A stretch of DNA of 41,833 bases from Parasporobacterium sp. (GTDB taxonomy: Bacteria > Bacillota > Clostridia > Lachnospirales > Lachnospiraceae). The stretch covers positions 1-41,833 of the forward strand of contig JAFWFQ010000023.1 of the NCBI GenBank assembly GCA_017515535.1. The letters are read 5' to 3'. The translations under genes were made by a program, and so were the position numbers. Shown here piece by piece: positions 36,065-41,833 of this stretch (position 1 is the stretch's first letter; every line of letters begins with the position of its first letter). The notes below the pieces were generated by a model. The model was not told the origin of the DNA and made no database searches. It was given only the letters and a program-made list of their open reading frames with translations.

Positions 36065-37063
36065 TTATCCAAAGATTTCTTTGCTCATCTTATCGATTTC
36101 CGCATCAACTGCTTCGTAAACTCCCGGGAAGATCGCGAAGTTAAGGCCATGGCTTGTGCAAGGGATAAAACCTAACGGACCGCAGTCTCTGCAAAGCTGG
36201 TCGGTCTCATGTTCGATTTCCGCCTGAGTCCAATCCGGCTTATCGACCTTGCCGTTGTCAATGCCGCCCATGAACGTAATGTCTTTTCCGTATTCTTTTA
36301 CAAGTGTCGGAAGGTCGTTTACGCTCATGCAGCCCTGCCATACATCGATCCCCATTTCGATCATGCTCGGAACCAATGTTGCGGAGTAGCTGTCGTTGTG
36401 GTGAACAATGTATTTCACTCCGTGGCTGTGATAATAATCATAGATCTTCTTGTATGGAGCAAGGAAGAATTCATCAAACATTTCCTTGCTTAAGAAGGTG
36501 GATTTCTGGGTTCCCCAGTCATCGTGATGGAAGATCAGCTCCGGTTTCATATATGTACAGATCTGCTCCGCCCAGCGAAGCTCCCAGTCAGCTACATATT
36601 CTATCAACTCGTGCACACATTCCGGCTCCTCATAGAAGTTGATCAGGGCAGACTGGATCTCACAAAGATAATGGGTCATTTCAAACAGACCGGGCGCGAT
36701 CATCGGGCATGCGAAATACTCGTCCTGATCAATTTTTTTCATTGCGTCGAGGCAGGGCTTCCAGTCCTCCTCGGTATAATCAATTGCGGGTGCTTTAACG
36801 TACTCTTTCCATTTTGTGATATCCGGGCAGACGATATGCTCCGCATCATGCACCGGGAATGCACCCATCTGGCCTGCAGGCCAGGCATTTGTATAGCCCC
36901 ATGCACAGACGACCGGATCCGCTCCCGGTCCATCCGGCATCAGAGGATACTGCATAAAGTAAGGCGTGTTTAACATGAACTGAAACGCTTCATACTGTTT
37001 GACAAATCTGTCCGGATGACCGTTTTCAATGACTTCGATCATGTTTTGCTTTTTTGTTAACAT
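36065..37063 (-). CDS. UroD-fold (MtaA/MtbA/OdmB-like) methyltransferase
   Basis: This 332-residue protein has a uroporphyrinogen-decarboxylase-like barrel of the cobalamin-dependent methyltransferase group rather than the haem enzyme. It starts with NMIEVIENGHPDRF, and carries MIAPGLFEMTHYL, a YIVHHNDSYS strand (His221, His222), QGC (Cys245) and a final IPCTSHG (Cys302). True members bind zinc through H-x-C and a later Cys; here the second ligand position is Asn223, so zinc binding by the standard set is incomplete. It may transfer a methyl group from a methoxylated or methylated substrate to a corrinoid, feeding methyl-THF and the MetF complex opposite. No corrinoid protein gene is adjacent. 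Confidence 0.75.
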   Translation of the reverse strand: MLTKKQNMIEVIENGHPDRFVKQYEAFQFMLNTPYFMQYPLMPDGPGADPVVCAWGYTNAWPAGQMGAFPVHDAEHIVCPDITKWKEYVKAPAIDYTEEDWKPCLDAMKKIDQDEYFACPMIAPGLFEMTHYLCEIQSALINFYEEPECVHELIEYVADWELRWAEQICTYMKPELIFHHDDWGTQKSTFLSKEMFDEFFLAPYKKIYDYYHSHGVKYIVHHNDSYSATLVPSMIEMGIDVWQGCMSVNDLPTLVKEYGKDITFMGGIDNGKVDKPDWTQAEIEHETDQLCRDCGPLGFIPCTSHGLNFAIFPGVYEAVDAEIDKMSKEIFG

Positions 37064-37336
37064 AACTGCAACCTCCTATCCTTATTTGATATAAATATTT
37101 AAAGCGGTTCCTGTAATTGTGAAAATATGTAAGAAAAACGGAACCGTATAAGAAACGAAAGAATGATTCCCTATCTAATTCTTATTATAGAAATGCCGAA
37201 TTGAAAGTAAAATAACTAATGTGGTATAGGGGCACGCCGTTTGATTATTAATAAAAAAGCAGAAAAAAGAAGAACTCTCCTGCGCCGGTTTAAGGCAGAC
37301 AGGAGAGTTTTACAGTTTGTCAATTGTAAATAAGAA
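37064..37336 (-). other. Gene-free region with a minus-strand terminator
   Basis: A 10-bp hairpin (AACTCTCCTG 37273-37282 with CAGGAGAGTT 37300-37309) is followed on the minus strand by CTTCTTTTTTC and should end the acyl-CoA synthetase operon. A TATAAT near 37185 on the minus strand may serve the methyltransferase gene, but without a clear -35. The rest holds no gene. Confidence 0.65.
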
Positions 37337-39475
37337 TTATTGTTTCAGTACGATCAGGGCATCCGCGGCACAGACGCCATTGTCGCTGACAAAGACCGGA
37401 TTCAGATCCAGTTCCGCGAGATCGTTTTTATGTTTTACCGCATAGTTTGAGACAGAGACCATAAGATTCGTCAGGGCATCCGTATCGAGCGGAGCCGCTC
37501 CGCGCCAGCCTTGAAACATCGGCCAGATCTTTAAGGATTTCAGCATATTCAGAGCCTCTTCCTTGTTTAGCGGACACGGGTAGAGCGCTGTATCTTTAAA
37601 CATTTCCGCATAAATACCTCCCATGCCGCAAAGAAGGAACGGTCCGAAGAGCGGATCACAGGTGATCCCGATCAGGACCTCCAGCTCCCCTTTTACCATT
37701 TCCTGCATCATAACGCCGTTCAGCTTCGCATCCGGCTTATATGCCTTGCAGCTTTCCAGAATATCAAAGTATGCTTCTTCTGCAGCTCCGGCATTTTGGA
37801 TATTCAGTTTTACACCCCCGGCTTCCGTCTTATGCGGTATATCCTCGGAGTCGATCTTCATAACGCAAGGATAGGAGAAGTTCTGGACGGCTTCCGCCAG
37901 ATCTGCATCTGTTTTGATCAAGACCTGTTTCGGAACCGGAACCCCTTCTTTTGCCAGAGCTTCTTTTGATTCGGCTTCGCTTAAAGCATGTTTTTCTTTT
38001 TGCTTTGCAGCTTCTCTCTCTTCTTTTGAAGCAGTTGTTTTTGCCGCGTCAGGGATCGCGAGTTCGGAGGTGACTTTTGTGTAATCGTAGTTTACAAAAT
38101 CCATCAGGTGTCGGATCGCGTCATAAGCATAGATTCCGGCAGAGAGTACCGGGATCCCTGCTTTTTCAAGCGGAATACGAACTTCCGGATTTCGTGGTTT
38201 TTCAAAGGAAGGAATGATCACGGTCGGAAGAATCTCATTCCGTCCGCGCATTTCTGTAAGAACCTCCGCACAGGTATAATCCTTCACTTCGGAAGGGATA
38301 CCGACATCAGTTCCGACCGCCATAAGGCCGATTGCGGGATCTTCACTGACGCAGCGGAACAGGGTTTCGACTTTCTCTTTTTCCCGGAAAAGAGTTGTCG
38401 TAGCATCTAACGGGTTTGCTGCTGTAGCAAAAGGAGGCACCACTGTTTTTATCGTCTCGATTGTTTTGCCGGCGAAATCAGGAAGAGAAATCCCTACGCG
38501 CTCCGAAGTATCTGCACAAAGTGTATTTTCACCGCCGGAGAAATTGACTCCTCCCATGGTTGCTTTTTTCGGGAAGTTCCCGTCGAGGACTGCAAACATA
38601 CGGGCAGTAGAGGTCAGCTCCTGAAGATTCCTTGTAAAGATCGCTCCGTACTTTTCGAAGATGGACTGGATCGTCCGATAGTTTCCTGCAAGGCTTCCGG
38701 TATGGGAAGCAGCTGCGAATCCACCCTTTTGGGACGAACCTGCTTTCAGTACAATGACCGGCTTCCTGTTTTCTGCTGCGATCTTTAAAGCTTCTTCTAA
38801 TACATCCGGCTTCTTGATCCCTTCTACATATGCAGCAATCGCATTGATCCGCGGTTCCTTGGCAAAGTAGAGCATATAGTCCTCCAAACCGCAGATAATG
38901 GAGTTTCCGGCACTGACAATAAACGCTAAAAAATCGCAGTCAGGATAGTTAAAACCGGAGCTGATATACCCGCTTTGTGCGACGATCCCGAGTCCTCTCC
39001 GATTATCATCCTGCAGTAGTGACATGGTGTCATCATTGTTTGCTGTTACACAGACATTGTCGATCCCGTTCACTATACCGATACAGTTCGGACCACAGAG
39101 AGCAATGTCATATTTCAGGCAGATTGCTTTGACTTCTTCGGAAAGAGCCTGTGCCTGTTCTGTCCGTTCCTCGGAAAAGCCGCTTGCTAAAACGACCGCT
39201 GCACCGATTCCCATTTTTCCGCCTTCTTCTAAGTATCCGGCAATCGTGTGCGCCGGTGTGCAAAGCAGCATACAATCCGGGACTTCCGGTAATTCAGAAA
39301 GTGCATGATAGCATTTGCGTCCGTTGACCTCATCCCGTTTCGGATTGATATAGTAAACATGATCCGAGTTTGCGCCTTTGATGCTGCTCTTGGTCGCTCC
39401 TCCGACCATTCCGGCTTTATCGCTCGCCCCGATGACGACCAGGCTTGCCGGACGCATCAGTTTCTTCATATCCAT
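37337..39475 (-). CDS. ADP-forming acyl-CoA synthetase (acetate/acyl-CoA ligase type)
   Basis: From the ATG at 39475 (AAAGGAG ten bases upstream) this is 712 residues. It is a fused alpha-beta enzyme: a CoA-binding Rossmann domain (VVIGASDKAGMVGG), succinyl-CoA-ligase-like domains with SHTGSLAG holding the phospho-His, a charged linker (around residue 490), and a C-terminal ATP-grasp domain. It converts an acyl-CoA plus ADP and phosphate to the acid, CoA and ATP, giving substrate-level ATP in anaerobes. Residue choice does not tell which acyl-CoA. It is last of a three-gene operon; the small-protein stop is one base before this start. Confidence 0.88.
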   Translation of the reverse strand: MDMKKLMRPASLVVIGASDKAGMVGGATKSSIKGANSDHVYYINPKRDEVNGRKCYHALSELPEVPDCMLLCTPAHTIAGYLEEGGKMGIGAAVVLASGFSEERTEQAQALSEEVKAICLKYDIALCGPNCIGIVNGIDNVCVTANNDDTMSLLQDDNRRGLGIVAQSGYISSGFNYPDCDFLAFIVSAGNSIICGLEDYMLYFAKEPRINAIAAYVEGIKKPDVLEEALKIAAENRKPVIVLKAGSSQKGGFAAASHTGSLAGNYRTIQSIFEKYGAIFTRNLQELTSTARMFAVLDGNFPKKATMGGVNFSGGENTLCADTSERVGISLPDFAGKTIETIKTVVPPFATAANPLDATTTLFREKEKVETLFRCVSEDPAIGLMAVGTDVGIPSEVKDYTCAEVLTEMRGRNEILPTVIIPSFEKPRNPEVRIPLEKAGIPVLSAGIYAYDAIRHLMDFVNYDYTKVTSELAIPDAAKTTASKEEREAAKQKEKHALSEAESKEALAKEGVPVPKQVLIKTDADLAEAVQNFSYPCVMKIDSEDIPHKTEAGGVKLNIQNAGAAEEAYFDILESCKAYKPDAKLNGVMMQEMVKGELEVLIGITCDPLFGPFLLCGMGGIYAEMFKDTALYPCPLNKEEALNMLKSLKIWPMFQGWRGAAPLDTDALTNLMVSVSNYAVKHKNDLAELDLNPVFVSDNGVCAADALIVLKQ

Positions 39476-39476
39476 G

Positions 39477-39839
39477 TTATACATTCTCCTTTCGTTTGCC
39501 TTCCAGTACATAGTCTCCCATCGGGGAATGGACTTCTCCGGTCAGGGTATCGCCGACGACCTTCCCCTTTACATCCATTGAAAACTGTTGGCATGGGGAA
39601 CCAAAGTAAGCCGTAAACGCAAAATTTTCCTTGTCACATGTTCCGTAGGAAAAGGTGGATTCCAACCAGAACATGGTCGGAAACATCGTTCCGCTAAGCC
39701 GGCCTTCCCCGTCTGCTCTAAGGCGGATCCGGCCGTATCTTCTGTTTATTCCGCCGTGAAACTCCTGTTTCATACAGCATTCATAAGTCCCGTTGATCGG
39801 GTTCGTTTCATCAATATAATAGCTTCTGTTGATCTCCAT
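39477..39839 (-). CDS. Small beta-rich protein of unknown function
   Basis: This 120-residue protein has no family I can name with certainty. It looks all-beta: alternating hydrophobic strands and repeated glycine turns (NGTYECCMKQEF, GRIRLRADGEGRLSGTMF, FSMDVKGKVVGDTLTGEV, MGDYVLEGKRKE). A 'G-x-L-x-G' / 'GDTLTGEV' pattern of this kind occurs in small barrel domains beside reductases in gut anaerobes, an inference only. It starts three bases after the VOC stop with a GGGGGTG site and ends one base before the synthetase start. Tight packing implies a shared job, perhaps ligand binding. Confidence 0.6.
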   Translation of the reverse strand: MEINRSYYIDETNPINGTYECCMKQEFHGGINRRYGRIRLRADGEGRLSGTMFPTMFWLESTFSYGTCDKENFAFTAYFGSPCQQFSMDVKGKVVGDTLTGEVHSPMGDYVLEGKRKENV

Positions 39840-39842
39840 AAT

Positions 39843-40289
39843 TCACCCCCGGTCATGTACTTTGCTTAATTCAATCAGGATTCCGTTATTGTCAAGGATA
39901 TAAACGGCATTATCACCACCCGGGACGCCGCAGATTTCTTCGCTGTACTCATTGTCGACCAGGATTTTGACGTCTCCACGCGCCCTGAGGTCTTCCATGA
40001 ATTTATCCAAATGTTCAATAGAAAAACTCAGATGTTTGACCCCGACATTGTATTCCAATCCGACCCAGTCAAATCCGGAAGCATCCGGAACTTCATAAAG
40101 CTCGAGATAAAAATCTCCGTTCTTGATCAGCTGGCTGTTCGGAAAGCAGCCTTTCATAATTGCGGAGTCCGGTGTCGGAACATCCTGAAAACCCAGAACA
40201 TCCTTGTACCATGCTGCGGTCTCCTTAATACTGTTTACATGGATCCCTGCATGCTGGAAGCGGAGCATTCCGTATTCTTCTTTATACAT
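39843..40289 (-). CDS. VOC-family (glyoxalase/epimerase-type) metalloenzyme
   Basis: This 148-residue protein has two beta-alpha-beta3 modules typical of the vicinal-oxygen-chelate superfamily. Candidate metal ligands are His13 (FQHAGIHV), Glu63 (YLELYE), His86 (KHLSF) and Glu140 (ILIELSK), the usual H-E-H-E set. Such proteins include methylmalonyl-CoA epimerase, glyoxalase I and ring-cleaving dioxygenases. In an anaerobe an isomerase, epimerase or lyase is likelier than a dioxygenase. It heads the operon ending in the acyl-CoA synthetase. AAGAAGGG precedes its ATG by about six bases; a perfect palindrome stands 19 bases upstream of the start. Confidence 0.82.
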   Translation of the reverse strand: MYKEEYGMLRFQHAGIHVNSIKETAAWYKDVLGFQDVPTPDSAIMKGCFPNSQLIKNGDFYLELYEVPDASGFDWVGLEYNVGVKHLSFSIEHLDKFMEDLRARGDVKILVDNEYSEEICGVPGGDNAVYILDNNGILIELSKVHDRG

Positions 40290-40307
40290 AGTTCACCCTT
40301 CTTTCCT

Positions 40308-40325
40308 TTACAATGTACATTGTAA
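40308..40325. promoter_or_regulatory. Perfect 18-bp palindromic operator between divergent genes
   Basis: TTACAATGTACATTGTAA reads the same on both strands. It lies 19 bases upstream of the VOC start, where it could block the minus-strand promoter, and about 143 bases upstream of the beta-propeller gene. A second, looser inverted repeat TTCGTT/AACGAA (40352-40369) follows. The size and symmetry fit a dimeric repressor such as TetR, MarR or GntR type, none of which is encoded beside it. Confidence 0.7.
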
Positions 40326-40468
40326 GGATAGCATAGGGAATGATTTGGACATTCGTTTTAAATAACGAAAATCAAATCAATAATTTGGAATGGCGGACAA
40401 GTACAGGCGGATAAAAAACGATTAGAATGAACACAACATAAAAAGGGATAGTGGAAAAGGAGGCGACT

Positions 40469-41833
40469 ATGGCACTTCCATTCTATGCAAGAAGCGAAAC
40501 AAATCAGGGATATATTAAGAACATGGAAGTCATTGCGTTCGATCCGGACCGGGGACTTCCGGGCGGCGGACAGCCACAGATCTATAAAGTCGGAGATACG
40601 TATTATCTTTATGCAACGATGAGAAACGAGATCGGGATCTGGAATGTCACGGATCCGGCAAAGCCGGAATTACTCCGACACTTTGCACCAGTGGATGAAG
40701 AGACTTATCCGACAACGGATAATCCGAAGATTCAGGTTGCAAATGATCTTTTGATCGTTGCTCATTGTTCTGGAAGCGGACCGAAGTTTATGAAACGTCC
40801 GCCGATCGACCCGGAAAAACACAAGGCGTTAAATGGAATAACGATTTACAGTATCAAAGAAGATCCGGCAAACCCTGAATTCTTAAGCTATTGGGATAAC
40901 GGTGTTCCCTATGCGATGGGTGTTCACAGGTTTATGTATGATGGTGGAAGATATGCTTATCTCTCAAGCGATGCAAGAGGCTTTGAAGGATTGATTCTCC
41001 GGATCATCGATCTGGAAGATCCGAAAGATCCGAAAGAAGCCGGAAGATGGTGGCTTCCGGAGCAGTATGCGGATGGATATCCCGGACGGACGTTTGACCC
41101 GGGTGCACCGCATGTTCCGGAGTTTATGGACAAAGGCTGGCTTCACGGACCACCGTTTGTTGTTGATGGAATTGCTTATTGCGGCTATAGCGGAGCAGGG
41201 GTCGTAACGCTTGATGTATCGGATGTAACGAGACCGAGATGTCTCGGAAGACTTCAGTTAATGCCGGCATTTTCCGGAGGCCTTGCCGGAGCACGGACCC
41301 ATACCGTGATCAAGCTTCCGGGACAGCCGTTTGCGGTTGCAACAAACGAAGGGGAGCGCTTCCATACCTTTGATCCGGAAGAGCTGAAGAAAAACTTTGT
41401 GGCTCAGCCGATGAACAATCTCCATATGATTGACATCAGAGATCCCGGCAGGCCGACGCTGGTTGCGGAGTTCCCTTATCCGGAAGTACCTGAAAACTTT
41501 CCGTTTAAAAACTTCAATGAGGCATATCTCGGCGTACAGGGACCATTTGGCCCGCACAATATCCATGAGCCGATGCCGGGAAAAGAAGGCATTGAAAAGC
41601 GCAGCGACAGAGTATATTGCTGCTATTTCGGTGCCGGACTCCGCGTATTTGACGTATCGGACCCATACTATATCAAGGAGATCGGATATTTTATTCCGCC
41701 GAATCCGGCAAACGAAAAGCATCCGTTCCTTCCGGGACCGGTCATGGCAGTCACGGAAGATGTTGTTGTCGATGACCGCGGATACATTTATATCACGACG
41801 AACGGAGACGGCATGTATATTCTGAGAGTAAAA
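40469..41833 (+). CDS. LVIVD-repeat beta-propeller protein, cut by the window end
   Basis: From the ATG at 40469 (AAGGAGG six bases upstream) the frame stays open for 455 codons to the last base; the C-terminus lies outside. Repeated blade ends read WNVTDPAKPELL, IIDLEDPKDPKEAG, TLDVSDVTRPRCLG, MIDIRDPGRPTLV and FDVSDPYYIKEIG, the LVIVD pattern of a beta-propeller. It has no signal peptide, so it is cytosolic, unlike many LVIVD proteins. Numerous His, Asp and Glu residues (for example HRFM, HVPEF, RTHTVI, HNIHEP) could bind metal, so an enzyme is possible. It is divergent from the VOC operon and may share the palindrome. Function unknown. Confidence 0.75.
   Translation, partial: MALPFYARSETNQGYIKNMEVIAFDPDRGLPGGGQPQIYKVGDTYYLYATMRNEIGIWNVTDPAKPELLRHFAPVDEETYPTTDNPKIQVANDLLIVAHCSGSGPKFMKRPPIDPEKHKALNGITIYSIKEDPANPEFLSYWDNGVPYAMGVHRFMYDGGRYAYLSSDARGFEGLILRIIDLEDPKDPKEAGRWWLPEQYADGYPGRTFDPGAPHVPEFMDKGWLHGPPFVVDGIAYCGYSGAGVVTLDVSDVTRPRCLGRLQLMPAFSGGLAGARTHTVIKLPGQPFAVATNEGERFHTFDPEELKKNFVAQPMNNLHMIDIRDPGRPTLVAEFPYPEVPENFPFKNFNEAYLGVQGPFGPHNIHEPMPGKEGIEKRSDRVYCCYFGAGLRVFDVSDPYYIKEIGYFIPPNPANEKHPFLPGPVMAVTEDVVVDDRGYIYITTNGDGMYILRVK

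Overview
The window looks like a chromosomal piece of an anaerobic, Gram-positive Clostridia-type Firmicute, probably Lachnospiraceae- or Eubacteriaceae-like. The grounds are a metG-tatD-rsmA block, a tsaC-(ywlE)-rpiB-dCMP deaminase block in near-Bacillus order, an ntp-type V-ATPase operon, an SGNH/DUF4358/MBOAT surface-acylation cluster, a ferredoxin-linked 2-oxoacid oxidoreductase and an acetogen-type MetF/MetV/RnfC set. AGGAGG-like ribosome sites are strong and Pro codons are nearly all CCG. No tRNA, rRNA, CRISPR array, insertion sequence or phage gene was seen.

Layout. Bases 1 to about 395 hold a piece of uroporphyrinogen-III synthase with a different codon habit, cut off abruptly, so this end is probably a chimeric join. 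Bases 430-3977 (minus) are two SGNH hydrolases, a DUF4358 protein and an MBOAT acyltransferase. Bases 4179-7422 (plus) are metG, tatD and rsmA. A minus-strand Lgt-like membrane protein (7430-8218) diverges from tsaC, a catalytically dead LMW-phosphatase homologue, rpiB and a dCMP deaminase (8255-10356). Bases 10440-19502 are a nine-gene V-ATPase operon with its own promoter and terminator, and its rotor subunit carries a sodium-type ion site. A zinc-ribbon/SH3 surface protein follows on the minus strand, then a gene-free stretch (21032-21518) with a candidate minus-strand small RNA.

Bases 21519 to the end are accessory catabolic DNA. A seven-gene plus-strand operon (21519-27871) encodes a ferredoxin, a three-subunit 2-oxoacid:ferredoxin oxidoreductase, a soluble flavoprotein reductase, a PhlG/phloretin-hydrolase-like C-C hydrolase and an MFS carrier. 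A second MFS carrier (minus), a MATE exporter and a PucR/CdaR-type regulator follow. Next comes an rnfC-metV-metF operon for a methylene-tetrahydrofolate reductase, in which the RnfC subunit carries an extra, fused MetV domain. A UroD-fold methyltransferase lies opposite it. The last block is a minus-strand VOC protein/small beta protein/ADP-forming acyl-CoA synthetase operon, divergent from a truncated LVIVD beta-propeller gene, with a perfect 18-bp palindrome between them.

How it may fit together (inference): the right half looks like a toolkit for anaerobic use of plant aromatics or polyphenols. It offers uptake, reduction and C-C cleavage of an acyl-phenol, methyl transfer onto tetrahydrofolate, and ATP gain through an ADP-forming acyl-CoA synthetase, with ferredoxin and possibly sodium bioenergetics behind it. 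Leaderless genes with extended -10 promoters recur (Lgt-like, tsaC and the PucR-type regulator).
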